Source: CADEEN01 sp040384625
Lineage (GTDB): Bacteria; Pseudomonadota; Gammaproteobacteria; Burkholderiales; Burkholderiaceae_C
NCBI GenBank assembly: GCA_040384625.1
Contig: JAZKIW010000042.1
Coordinates: 43,944-107,943, forward strand
Direction of reading: 5' to 3'
DNA length: 64,000 nt
Below the pieces are notes generated by a model. The model was not told the origin of the DNA. It made no database searches and worked only from the letters and a program-made list of their open reading frames with translations. Both the position numbers and the translations under genes were made by a program. This document shows, piece after piece, positions 21,906-30,239 of this stretch; position 1 is the first letter of the stretch, and each line of letters starts with the position of its first letter.

Positions 21906-22814
21906 TCAATCGGTGAACGGCAGCAAGCGCAGCGCGGCCGGGCTGCCACAGGCATCCGCCTCGTCCTCGTCGAAGGCGCGGTCACCCTGTGGATCGGCCA
22001 CACCGGTGGATTGGAGTGTCGTGAACGGGTACAGGTTCCGGTCCATCAGGTGCGACGGTGTGATGCGGCCCATGGCGTTGAAGATGTTGTCGATGCGGCC
22101 CGGGAATTTGCGCTCCCATTCGCGGATCAGGGCCTTCGTCTGCACCCGCTGCAAGTTGTCCTGGCTGCCGCACAGGGTGCAGGGAATGATCGGGAACGCG
22201 CGCTGCACGGCCCAGCGTTCGAGGTCGGTTTCGGCGACGTAGGCCAGGGGTCGGATGACGATGTGCTTGCCGTCGTCGCTGACGAGCTTGGGCGGCATGC
22301 CCTTCAGGCGCCCGCCGAAGAACATGTTCATCATCAGGGTCACGACCATGTCGTCGCGGTGATGACCCAGGGCGATCTTGGTCGCGCCGAGTTCACTGGC
22401 CACGCGGTACAGGATGCCGCGGCGCAGGCGCGAGCACAGGCTGCACATCGTCTGGCCTTCGGGTACCAGGCGCTTGACGATCGAGTAGGTGTCCTGGTTC
22501 TCGATGTGGAAGGGCACGCCGATCCGCGTCAGGTAGTCGGGCAGCACGTGCTCGGGAAAGCCGGGCTGCTTCTGGTCCAGGTTGACCGCCACGAGTTCGT
22601 AAGGCACTGGCGAGCGTTGCTGGCGCCCGATCAGCAGGTCCAGCAGGGCATAGCTGTCCTTGCCGCCCGACACGCAGACCATCACCCTGTCGCCGGCCTC
22701 GATCATGTTGAAGTCGGCAATCGCCTGACCGAGCTGGCGGTGCAGGCGCTTGCTCAGCTTGTTGGCTTCGAAAGCCGCCTTCTTCACGGCGGCAGCGTCT
22801 TGCGGGGCGTTCAT
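21906..22814 (-). CDS. ttcA: tRNA 2-thiocytidine(32) synthetase TtcA
   Basis: A 302-aa cytoplasmic enzyme that thiolates cytidine 32 of certain tRNAs. It has the PP-loop ATP motif 'VCVSGGKDSYALLDLLI' and the cysteine pair 'TMCSLCSRLRRGILY', plus 'IIPCTLCGSQDNLQR', which bind the Fe-S cluster. 'LGHHRDDMVVTLMMNMFFGGRL' is the conserved central motif. ATG overlaps the folB stop in ATGA. A short C-terminal acidic tail differs between species. Nothing unusual. Confidence 0.96.
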   Translation of the reverse strand: MNAPQDAAAVKKAAFEANKLSKRLHRQLGQAIADFNMIEAGDRVMVCVSGGKDSYALLDLLIGRQQRSPVPYELVAVNLDQKQPGFPEHVLPDYLTRIGVPFHIENQDTYSIVKRLVPEGQTMCSLCSRLRRGILYRVASELGATKIALGHHRDDMVVTLMMNMFFGGRLKGMPPKLVSDDGKHIVIRPLAYVAETDLERWAVQRAFPIIPCTLCGSQDNLQRVQTKALIREWERKFPGRIDNIFNAMGRITPSHLMDRNLYPFTTLQSTGVADPQGDRAFDEDEADACGSPAALRLLPFTD

Positions 22815-23215
22815 GGTGTGCTCGTGTTCTTGATGCCGAAGACTTCAACGCCGACGGCGTCGCAGTCGGGATACACGTCGGGCTTCTCGGTCGACACGCG
22901 TGCGGCCTTGACCCGCGGATGGGCCAGCATCAGGCGCAGCACGTCGTCGCACAGAGTCTCCTGCAGATGCACATGGCCCTGTTGCACCCGCAGCGCGATC
23001 GAGCGCCGGATGAAGTCGTAGTCGACCACCTCGTCGAGTTCGTCCGTCCTGGGCGTCGACAGGGCCAGGGGAATGTACAGATCGACATTGATCAGGACAC
23101 GCTGCTCGCCGCGCTTCTCGAAGTCGTGCACACCGATGTTGATCCAGACCTCGTAGTCGCGCAGGAACAGTCGCCTGCAGTCCATTAACGCGGGGTGGGC
23201 GAGCGAACTGTGCAT
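22811..23215 (-). CDS. folB: Dihydroneopterin aldolase
   Basis: A 134-aa FolB that cleaves dihydroneopterin in folate synthesis. The family pattern is 'FLRDYEVWINIGVHDFEKRGEQRVLINVDLYI', a 'DYDFIRRSI' motif and 'HVHLQETLCDDVLRLML' with catalytic Glu, followed by 'ARVSTEKPDVYPDCDAVGVEVFG'. Length and order are normal. It starts with ATG at 23213-23215, four bases after the SDR stop, and its stop overlaps ttcA. The neighbouring SDR enzyme also acts on pterins, so the pair is a small pteridine operon. Confidence 0.9.
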   Translation of the reverse strand: MHSSLAHPALMDCRRLFLRDYEVWINIGVHDFEKRGEQRVLINVDLYIPLALSTPRTDELDEVVDYDFIRRSIALRVQQGHVHLQETLCDDVLRLMLAHPRVKAARVSTEKPDVYPDCDAVGVEVFGIKNTSTP

Positions 23216-23219
23216 GGTG

Positions 23220-24002
23220 TCAGGCGGCCGGGGTCAGGAAGGCCACGTCGCGCGGCTGTGCCGCCAGGTGCTGGCCGCCGTCGACGAGGATCGTGCTGCC
23301 GGTGATGGCCGGCGATTCGATGATGAAGCGCACCGTGCGCGCCACGTCTTCGGGCGTCGAGCTGCGTCCTAGCGGGGTCATCTTGTGCGCGCTGGTGAAG
23401 CTGCCCGCGCTCATCTGCGGTCCCGACACCAGGGTCACGCCCGGCGCCACTCCGGCCACCCGGACCTGCGGCGCGAGCGCCTGCGCCAGGAGGGTGGTGG
23501 CGGCCTCGAGTGCGGCCTTCGACAGGGTGTACGAGAGGTAGTCGGGGTTCGGGTTCCACAACTTCTGGTCGAGCAGATTGACCACGCAGCCGCGCTCGCT
23601 GCAGCCCTTGAGGTGGGTGGCCAGAGCCTGCGCCAGCACGATCGCCGGCGCGGTGTTGGCGCGCCAGTGGGTGTCCATGGCGGCGAAGGAGAAGCTCGCG
23701 ACATCGTCGTACTCGAAGTGCGAGGCGTTGTTGACCACCGCATCGACCCTGCCCAGGCGTGCTGCGACGGCGGGCAGCAGGGCGCGGCAGGCGGCCTCGT
23801 CGGCCAGGTCGGCCTGGAAGCATTCGCCCCGTCCGCCGAGCGCCCGCACATACGCGGCGCTGGCCTCGGCCTCGGTCGCCGAGTGGCGGAAATGCAGGGC
23901 GACGTCGAAGCCACCGCGCGCCAGCTCTAGCGCGATGGCGCGGCCCAGCCGGCGCGCGGCGCCAGTGACCAGAACGACAGGGCGTTGACTCGAGAAGGGC
24001 AT
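23220..24002 (-). CDS. FolM-like pteridine reductase (SDR family)
   Basis: A 260-aa short-chain dehydrogenase. The cofactor motif 'VTGAARRLGRAIALEL' has Arg instead of the second Gly (TGxxxRxG), the mark of pteridine reductase PTR1 and FolM. The catalytic triad is 'YLSYTLSKAALEA' (Tyr-x3-Lys) with the upstream 'NNASHFEYDD' and 'VNLLDQKLWNPNPDYLSYT' segment typical of FolM. It probably reduces dihydromonapterin or another pterin with NADPH; the exact substrate is not resolved. The ATG at 24000-24002 is only 15 bp from the divergent midA-like gene. Longer in-frame starts lie across that gene and were rejected. Confidence 0.82.
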   Translation of the reverse strand: MPFSSQRPVVLVTGAARRLGRAIALELARGGFDVALHFRHSATEAEASAAYVRALGGRGECFQADLADEAACRALLPAVAARLGRVDAVVNNASHFEYDDVASFSFAAMDTHWRANTAPAIVLAQALATHLKGCSERGCVVNLLDQKLWNPNPDYLSYTLSKAALEAATTLLAQALAPQVRVAGVAPGVTLVSGPQMSAGSFTSAHKMTPLGRSSTPEDVARTVRFIIESPAITGSTILVDGGQHLAAQPRDVAFLTPAA

Positions 24003-24017
24003 TCCTACAATGCGCCG

Positions 24018-25154
24018 ATGACGCACAAGCCCGGAGGCTCGACAGAGGCGGACAGTGTATCGGCGGCCCCCTCGGCGCTGACCCGCCTGATCCGGCGTGC
24101 GATCGAGACCGCGGGGGGCTGGCTGCCCTTCGACCGTTTCATGGCCCTGGCTCTGTATGCGCCCGGCCTGGGCTACTACGCCCGCGGCAGCCGCCAGTTC
24201 GGCGCGATGCCGGCCTCGGGCAGCGATTTCGTCACCGCGCCCGAGATGAGCCCGCTGTTCGGTGCGGCCCTGGCGCGCCAGGTCGAACAGGCGCTCGGTG
24301 CCAGCACCACCGACGAGGTCTGGGAGTTCGGCGCTGGCTCCGGCGCACTGGCAATGCAACTGCTCCAGTCGCTCGGCGAACGCGTCCGGCGCTACACCAT
24401 CGTCGATCTGTCGGGCGCGCTGCGCACCCTGCAGCGCGAACGGTTGGCGCCCTTCGGCGACCGCGTGCGCTGGCTCGACGCGCTGCCCGATGCGATGCGC
24501 GGCGTCGTGATCGGCAACGAGGTGCTCGACGCGATGCCGGTGCAACTGCTGCACTGGGACGGCCGGGCTTGGGGCGAGCGTGGCGTGGTCGTCGCCGCCG
24601 AGGGCTTCGCTTTCGCCGATCGGGCAACGGATCTGCGCCCGCCGCGCGACGCCGCGTTCGTTCCCGGCAGCACGACCGAAATCCATCTGCAGGCCGAAGC
24701 CTTTGTCCGCACGCTCGCCGACCGCCTCGAATGCGGTGCGGCCTTCTTCATCGACTACGGCTTCCCTGATGCCGAGTACTACCTGCCAGAGCGTGTCGGC
24801 GGCACGCTGATGTGTCACCGGGGTCACCTGGCCGATGCCGATCCGCTCGCCGACGTCGGCCAAAAGGACATCACCGCGCATGTCAACTTCAGCGCCATCG
24901 GCTTGACCGCGCAGGACGCCGGCTTCGAGATCCTGGGCTACACCTCGCAGGCGAGGTTCCTGCTCAATTGCGGCCTGGCCGAACTGATGAACCAGGCCCA
25001 GCAACGCAGCGACTGGCCAGCGCTGGCCGCGGCGCAGAAACTGATCGCCGAGCACGAGATGGGCGAGCTGTTCAAGGTCGTCGGCATGGTGCGCGGCGCG
25101 GCGGCGTTCGATGCGATCGGCTTTGCGGTCGGCGACCGCAGCCACCGCCTTTGA
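24018..25154 (+). CDS. MidA/NDUFAF7-type SAM-dependent methyltransferase
   Basis: A 378-aa class I methyltransferase of the DUF185/MidA family, the relative of the complex I assembly arginine methyltransferase NDUFAF7. Landmarks: 'LPFDRFMALALYAPGLGYYARG', 'DFVTAPEMSPLFGAALARQ', SAM site 'WEFGAGSGALAMQLLQSLG', 'VIGNEVLDAMPVQLL', and 'FFIDYGFPDAEYYLPERVGGTLMCHRGHLAD'. It methylates an unknown protein substrate. ATG at 24018 is adjacent to the divergent FolM-like gene, and the downstream DUF2905 gene starts 12 bp after its stop, giving a two-gene unit. Confidence 0.88.
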   Translation: MTHKPGGSTEADSVSAAPSALTRLIRRAIETAGGWLPFDRFMALALYAPGLGYYARGSRQFGAMPASGSDFVTAPEMSPLFGAALARQVEQALGASTTDEVWEFGAGSGALAMQLLQSLGERVRRYTIVDLSGALRTLQRERLAPFGDRVRWLDALPDAMRGVVIGNEVLDAMPVQLLHWDGRAWGERGVVVAAEGFAFADRATDLRPPRDAAFVPGSTTEIHLQAEAFVRTLADRLECGAAFFIDYGFPDAEYYLPERVGGTLMCHRGHLADADPLADVGQKDITAHVNFSAIGLTAQDAGFEILGYTSQARFLLNCGLAELMNQAQQRSDWPALAAAQKLIAEHEMGELFKVVGMVRGAAAFDAIGFAVGDRSHRL

Positions 25155-25166
25155 GGGCCGGCTCAG

Positions 25167-25358
25167 GTGCGCTGGCTGATCGTCTTCCTGCTCGCCTTCG
25201 TGCTGTTCAACGGCCTGGCGCGCTGGCTGCACAAGGTGGGCCTGGGCCGCCTGCCTGGGGATTTCAGTTTTCGCTGGCGCGGCCGCGAGTACTTCGTCCC
25301 GCTGGCCAGCAGCCTGCTGCTCAGCCTGATTGCGATGGCGATCGGCGCGCTCGTCTGA
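25167..25358 (+). CDS. DUF2905 small membrane protein
   Basis: A 63-aa protein that matches DUF2905: 'MRWLIVFLLAFVLFNGLARWLHKVGLGRLPGDFSFRWRGREYFVPLASSLLLSLIAM'. The first hydrophobic segment (3-17) and last (45-61) frame the conserved 'GRLPGD' motif. Function unknown. The start is GTG at 25167. It follows the methyltransferase and converges with the zinc-ribbon gene. Confidence 0.8.
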   Translation: MRWLIVFLLAFVLFNGLARWLHKVGLGRLPGDFSFRWRGREYFVPLASSLLLSLIAMAIGALV

Positions 25359-25370
25359 CGCGCGCGCGGG

Positions 25371-25751
25371 TCAGTCGGTGATCGTCCAGCGGTGCTGGCA
25401 TTTGCTGCAGCACACCGAGACACTGCTATCGCCCGGGTTCTCGCTCTCAAGCTTGAAGCGCCCGTAGGCCTTGCAGGCCGGGCAGTCGGCCTGGTGGGCC
25501 GTGACTTCGGCGTGCATCAGCAGGCGCAGGTAGCGCCGCAGAGCCCAGATGCCGACGGCCAGACACAGGCCAATGGCGAGTATGTTGGTCAGCTGGTCGC
25601 TCAGCGATCGGAAGCGGCCGAGGGCCTCGAAGGCCGCAAACAGGCCGATCGCGCAAAGGAATGTCAGTAGCAGGTGCGCATGGCTCTGCAGCAGCTCGCG
25701 CTCGTACCACTTGCGAAAGCCGTGTTTGCGGATGCCGTCGGCGAGTTTCAT
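25371..25751 (-). CDS. Membrane protein with C-terminal zinc ribbon
   Basis: A 126-aa protein. Two membrane helices, 'LLLTFLCAIGLFAAFEALGRF' and 'LTNILAIGLCLAVGIWALRRY', lie in residues about 28-75. A cytoplasmic tail follows with 'DCPACKAYGRF' and 'VCCSKCQHRWTI', four cysteines that form a zinc ribbon like that of small zinc-finger membrane proteins. No named function. ATG at 25749-25751; 49 bp from the cca stop in the same direction. Confidence 0.8.
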   Translation of the reverse strand: MKLADGIRKHGFRKWYERELLQSHAHLLLTFLCAIGLFAAFEALGRFRSLSDQLTNILAIGLCLAVGIWALRRYLRLLMHAEVTAHQADCPACKAYGRFKLESENPGDSSVSVCCSKCQHRWTITD

Positions 25752-25800
25752 GCTGCGTCGGTGTCGTTCGTTGCCCCATGGTGGCACAAACCTGCGCCCA

Positions 25801-27024
25801 TCACAGCGCGCGCTCGCGCGCGCGCCGCACCGCTTCGCCGATCGCCGGGCCCGTGGCACCGGCATCGATGGCCTGGGCCGCAGCGGCGCTGGCGTCCACC
25901 GCCAGCACCTGGCGCAGCGCGGCCGTCAGTCGCACGCGCGGGAGATAGGCCGTGCTTTCCAGTCCGAGCCTGCCACGCGCGTCGCACTCGCAGGCCAGCA
26001 GGGCTTCCTCGAAGCGCTCCGGTCGGCGCAGCGCGTCGCAGCGCTCCAGCAGGCGCAGAGTGGCCGCGGCGCCGAGCGCTTCGCTGCGGTGGATGTTGCC
26101 GTGCTCGCGTGCGACGACCGCGCCCAGCTCGCTGCAATCGCCCGGCACGCGCAGGCGCTCGGCCAGGGCCTCGGCCAGCCGGGCGCTGCGTGCTTCGTGC
26201 GCGATGTGGCGCGGCCACTCGTCACGCGGAGTCGTGCCTTTGCCCAGGTCGTGCACCAGGCAGGCCCAGCGCACCGAGAGCGGCGCGTCCAGGCGCGCCG
26301 CGCAGTCCAGCACCATCATCAAGTGCACGCCGGTGTCGATCTCGGGGTGGTGTGCGGCGGGTTGCGGCACACCCCACAGACGGTCGACCTCGGGCAGCAC
26401 GCGTGCGAGCGCGCCGCAGTCGCGCAACAGCGCGAACATCCGGCTCGGCTGCACTTCCATCAGGCCGCGCGCGAGTTCCTGCCAGACGCGTTCGGGCACC
26501 AGGGCATCGGCTTCGCCGTGGGCCACCATCTGGGAGCACAGGGCGGCGGTCTCGGGGGCGACGCTGAAGTGCGGCCAGCGCGCGGCAAAGCGCGCCAGGC
26601 GCAGGACGCGCACCGGGTCTTCCGAGAACGCGGCGGACACGTGGCGCAGGACACCGGCCTGCAGATCGGCTTGGCCGTGGAAGGGGTCGATCAGGTGGCC
26701 CCCTTCACCGTCCGCGGGCTGGGCGATGGCGTTGATGGTCAGGTCGCGCCGCGCCAGGTCCTCCTCCAGCGTTACCGAAGGGTCGGCGTGCACGGTGAAG
26801 CCGCGGTAACCCGGCCCGGACTTGCGCTCGGTGCGGGCCAGTGCGTACTCGTCGCGCGTCTGCGGGTGCAGGAAGACCGGGAAGTCGCGGCCGACGGCGG
26901 TGTAGCCCGCCGCGAGCATCTGCTCGGGCGTCGCGCCGACGACGACCCAATCCTGGTCGTTGCTCTCCAGACCGAGCAGGCGGTCGCGCACGGCGCCGCC
27001 GACGCGATAGACCTGCATGGACAT
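25801..27024 (-). CDS. cca: Multifunctional CCA-adding tRNA nucleotidyltransferase
   Basis: A protein of about 407 aa that completes the 3'-CCA of tRNAs. The N-terminal part has 'YRVGGAVRDRLLG', 'DQDWVVVGATPEQM', 'FPVFLHPQTRDEYALARTE' and 'DLARRDLTINAIA'; the C-terminal HD domain has 'VHDLGKGTTP' as in E. coli Cca, with phosphatase and phosphodiesterase activity. Translation likely starts at ATG 27024 because it is coupled to the NDUFA9-like stop (TGATG); an ATG at 27018 gives 405 residues and matches the usual start better. The gene is in an slt-NDUFA9-cca operon. Confidence 0.95.
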   Translation of the reverse strand: MSMQVYRVGGAVRDRLLGLESNDQDWVVVGATPEQMLAAGYTAVGRDFPVFLHPQTRDEYALARTERKSGPGYRGFTVHADPSVTLEEDLARRDLTINAIAQPADGEGGHLIDPFHGQADLQAGVLRHVSAAFSEDPVRVLRLARFAARWPHFSVAPETAALCSQMVAHGEADALVPERVWQELARGLMEVQPSRMFALLRDCGALARVLPEVDRLWGVPQPAAHHPEIDTGVHLMMVLDCAARLDAPLSVRWACLVHDLGKGTTPRDEWPRHIAHEARSARLAEALAERLRVPGDCSELGAVVAREHGNIHRSEALGAAATLRLLERCDALRRPERFEEALLACECDARGRLGLESTAYLPRVRLTAALRQVLAVDASAAAAQAIDAGATGPAIGEAVRRARERAL

Positions 27025-27995
27025 CAAGCTCGGCCGGCGCGCAGGGCTTCGAGCTTGGCGCGCCCGTCGCTGTGCCCCAGGTAGCCGGGTGCGATCTGCA
27101 GCGGCGACGCCGGCGCGATGCCGAGGCTCGCGAGTCCGGGCAGGGTGCCGCTGGCGACGTTGGGCTGGCGCATCGAGGCCAGGTTGTCGCGCGACATCAG
27201 CGGTTCACCGGGCAGGCACTCCATCAACAACGCCTGCAGGTGGCCAAGGGCCGTCGCCAGCGGCAGGATCGGTCGCTGATGTCCGGAGAAGCGCCCGGCC
27301 AGGCGCACCAGGTCGGCCAGCGTGAAGACCTCTGGCCCCGCGCATTCGATGGTCTGGCCGATCGTGCCTGGAGTGTCCAGGCAGCGCACGATAGCCTCGG
27401 CCACGTCCTCGACCCACACCGGCTGGAAGCGTGCGTCGGCGTGGGCCAGGGGCAGCACCGGCACGAACGCCTGCAGGCGTGCGAACAGGTTCAGAAATCG
27501 GTCTTGGGCGCCGAAGATCACCGAGGGCCGCAACAGCGTCAGATCGAGCGCCGCGGCGCGCAACACGGCTTCACCGGCGGTCTTGCTGCGCAGGTAGTTC
27601 GACGGCGCAGGGTCGCCCACGCCCAGGGCGCTGACATGCAGCACGCGACGTATACCCGTCGCCTCGCAGGCGGCGACGATGCGCCGCGGCAGGGCGACGT
27701 GCACGTGCTCGAAGGCCGCGACGCTGCCGTGCAGGATGGCCACGAGGTTGATCACTGCATCGCAGCCGGCGAGCACGCTGCGCAGCGCAGCATCGTCGTG
27801 CACGTCGGCCAAGCGCACGTCGACGGTAGGCAAGGCCCGCACGGCATTGGCGTGCATCGCGCGGCGTGTCGGCACGACGATGGCGCCGTCGCTGCTGCGA
27901 CGCGTCAGGCGCTCGCAGACCGCGCGACCGACGAGGCCGGTGCCGCCCAGCACGGCGATGCGCCGCGCCTTCATCGCTGGCCTTTCGACACTCAT
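27024..27995 (-). CDS. NDUFA9-like NAD(P)-binding protein (extended SDR)
   Basis: A 323-aa atypical SDR with 'RIAVLGGTGLVGRAVCERLTRR' (GxxGxxG), 'GCDAVINLVAILHG' and 'YLRSKTAGEAVLRAA'. The catalytic Tyr of classical SDRs is in 'NYLRSKTAGE'. It belongs to the complex I NDUFA9 subunit-like family common in bacteria, possibly a redox sensor or assembly factor; a direct reaction is not established. ATG at 27993-27995 overlaps the slt stop (ATGA) and the gene overlaps cca at its other end. Confidence 0.85.
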   Translation of the reverse strand: MSVERPAMKARRIAVLGGTGLVGRAVCERLTRRSSDGAIVVPTRRAMHANAVRALPTVDVRLADVHDDAALRSVLAGCDAVINLVAILHGSVAAFEHVHVALPRRIVAACEATGIRRVLHVSALGVGDPAPSNYLRSKTAGEAVLRAAALDLTLLRPSVIFGAQDRFLNLFARLQAFVPVLPLAHADARFQPVWVEDVAEAIVRCLDTPGTIGQTIECAGPEVFTLADLVRLAGRFSGHQRPILPLATALGHLQALLMECLPGEPLMSRDNLASMRQPNVASGTLPGLASLGIAPASPLQIAPGYLGHSDGRAKLEALRAGRA

Positions 27996-30163
27996 GGCAA
28001 CTCCTGGTTCGGCGGCGGCGCCGAGCTTGCGCGCGGGCCGATCAGGGCGCCCAGTCGCGCCTTCAGCGACGGCAGCAAGGCATGCACGACGGGCGCCGGG
28101 GGAGGCGTCTCGGCCACGACGGCCGACGCCGCGGAGGGCGACGTCGCCGAAGCCGAGGCAAGGCTTGACGAGGCCGCGGACGCCGCCACCGCAATGGTCG
28201 GCATCGGCAGCGGCTGCACCGCTACCTGCACCCTGCCGGCCAGCATCGCCGAGTACACCGTGGCATTGGACAGGACCTTCTTGACGTAGTCGCGCGTTTC
28301 GTTGAACGGGATGTTCTCGACCCAGATCGCCGGTTCGATCAGCGCGCCTTCGCGCCAGCGTCGCGGACGGCTCGGGCCGGCGTTGTAGGCGGCGGCGGCC
28401 ATCACCTGCGAGCCGTCGAAATCGTCGAGCACCAGCTTCAGGTAGCCGGTGCCGATCTTCAGGTTGGTGTCGCGGTCAGTGATCATGCCGGCGCTGAAAG
28501 GCAGGCCGATCTTCTTGGCTGTCCAGCGTGCGGTGGCCGGCATCACCTGCATCAGGCCCGAAGCGCCGACATGCGAACGCGCATCGGTGATGAAGCGCGA
28601 CTCCTGCCGGATCAGGCCGTAGACATAGGCCGGGTCAAGGCCGATCTCGCGCGCCTGGGCCACCACTTCGCTTCGGTAGGGCATCGGGAAGCGTTGCACC
28701 AGATCGATTTCGCTCTTGGTGCGGTCGCTGGTGTTGATGCAGCGGTCCCAGACCTCGCGTGCACAGGCGCGCTCGGCGGCCGCCAGCAAGGCACGGTCGT
28801 TCATGCCGCGCAGGCTGAAATTCCACTCGCGCACGCCTTCGTTGCGCAGGCCCAGCGCGATGAGTTGCAGCGCACGGTCCAGGCCGCGGTGAGCCGTGGC
28901 CGCCACGCGCTCTTCTGCGCTCAGCGCTGCTGGCAAGGGCGGCAGCGCCACCGGCTGGCCGAGGTCTTCGCTCGCCAGCTTGCCGTAGAAATGCAGCTCG
29001 CCGGACAGTTGCTGCAGCGCGGCCAGGGCTTGCGTCGATTGGCGGTCGCCGGCCGCACCGGGCGCGGCGCTTTCGCGCATCGCTCGGGCGCGCCAGTAGC
29101 GCCAGGCCGGGTCGCGCTGTTCGGCCTCGCTCATGTGGTGGATGGCCCGTTGCACCGAGCGCCAGCGCTCGGCGCCGCTGGCGCCGCGCAGAGCCGAACG
29201 GGCATCCCAGGCCAGGGTCTCGTCGCTCCACGCGGGCACCGTGTTGCCCCGCGCAGCTTCGACCCAGGCCGTGGCGTAGTAGGCCGGGGCCTCGGGCGCC
29301 AGCTTCAGGGCCGCGGCGCGACCGACCTGGGCCCAACTCCAGGCCACCAGGTCCTTCGGCAGCCGCTGCTGCCAGCGCTCGCGCAATTGCGTGGCAGCGA
29401 CTTCGGGCTCGCCGGCAGCCATGCGCGACAGGGCCAGTGCCGTGATCTCGCTGTTGGCGCGGGTGCCGACCGTGGCGCCGGCATTCAGGTACAGCGCCGG
29501 CTTGTCGAGCGCCTGCGCCACCTGCGTCAGCATCGCAGGCGCCACCAGCGTCGCTGCGGCGCGCGCGGCGCGCGGCTTGTTGGCCTCGGCAGCGCTACGC
29601 GCCTTGAGCCAGGCTTCGTCGGCACCGAAGAGCCGCGCTTCGACAAGGTTGCTGGCCATCAGGTTGCAGCCGTCGTCGAGGTCTCGCTGTGCCAGCCAGG
29701 CCTCCAGCGCGCGCGACTTGAGCGCGGTCATGGCGTCCTTGCCAGCGTCCTTGACCGTCAGGTACTCGGTCAGGAGGGCGTAGCAGGTGACCTCGCGGTC
29801 GTCGTTCATGCGAAAGCGTGGGAACTCGCGCATGAAGTTGGCCCAGTCGCGACGCCGGCCGAGTTCGAGCAGCCAGTCGTTGCGCAGCCGGTCCTCGACG
29901 TAAGTCGAGGGCCAGCGGGCGTAGAAGGCGTCGAGTTCGGCCTGCTGGGCTTGGGCCAGGCGGCTGCCCAGGTCCCAGTAGTCGACCCACTGGGCCAAGG
30001 GGTGCTGCTGGGCGAAGGCCCGCTCGCGCAGTTGCGTCAGGCGCACGCCGTCGTTCTTGCGCAGGGCTTCGCGGGCCTCGACGATCACATCGGAAGGCAC
30101 CGGCTGGGCCGTGCACGAGCCCGCGCCCAGGCACAGCAGCAACGCGGCCAACAGGCGGCGCAT
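27992..30163 (-). CDS. Soluble lytic murein transglycosylase (lipoprotein-like)
   Basis: A large periplasmic lytic transglycosylase cleaving the MurNAc-GlcNAc bond. The N-terminus is a signal peptide with a possible lipobox 'CLGAGSC'. An all-alpha U-shaped superhelix of about 400 residues follows, and the C-terminal catalytic SLT domain has 'LIRQESRFITDARSHVGASGLMQVMPATA' (catalytic Glu) and 'AAAAYNAGPSRPRRW'. A further Ala/Ser/Pro-rich tail of about 85 residues is unusual. The start is unsure: ATG at 30163 is favoured because it leaves a neat signal peptide; ATGs at 30196 and 30226 would only add a basic stretch. Confidence 0.9.
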   Translation of the reverse strand: MRRLLAALLLCLGAGSCTAQPVPSDVIVEAREALRKNDGVRLTQLRERAFAQQHPLAQWVDYWDLGSRLAQAQQAELDAFYARWPSTYVEDRLRNDWLLELGRRRDWANFMREFPRFRMNDDREVTCYALLTEYLTVKDAGKDAMTALKSRALEAWLAQRDLDDGCNLMASNLVEARLFGADEAWLKARSAAEANKPRAARAAATLVAPAMLTQVAQALDKPALYLNAGATVGTRANSEITALALSRMAAGEPEVAATQLRERWQQRLPKDLVAWSWAQVGRAAALKLAPEAPAYYATAWVEAARGNTVPAWSDETLAWDARSALRGASGAERWRSVQRAIHHMSEAEQRDPAWRYWRARAMRESAAPGAAGDRQSTQALAALQQLSGELHFYGKLASEDLGQPVALPPLPAALSAEERVAATAHRGLDRALQLIALGLRNEGVREWNFSLRGMNDRALLAAAERACAREVWDRCINTSDRTKSEIDLVQRFPMPYRSEVVAQAREIGLDPAYVYGLIRQESRFITDARSHVGASGLMQVMPATARWTAKKIGLPFSAGMITDRDTNLKIGTGYLKLVLDDFDGSQVMAAAAYNAGPSRPRRWREGALIEPAIWVENIPFNETRDYVKKVLSNATVYSAMLAGRVQVAVQPLPMPTIAVAASAASSSLASASATSPSAASAVVAETPPPAPVVHALLPSLKARLGALIGPRASSAPPPNQELP

Positions 30164-30239
30164 CGAGCGCTGGGGTAACAAGGGTCGGATCGGCATGGGG
30201 AAGGTGGCTGCTGTTGGGATTGTCATGCGTGCCAATGGT

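Noticed and set aside
24003..25232. Extension of the FolM-like frame far upstream (670 codons in all)
   Set aside because: The extension is antisense to the MidA-like gene, which has clear methyltransferase motifs; the reductase has its own normal start at 24002.
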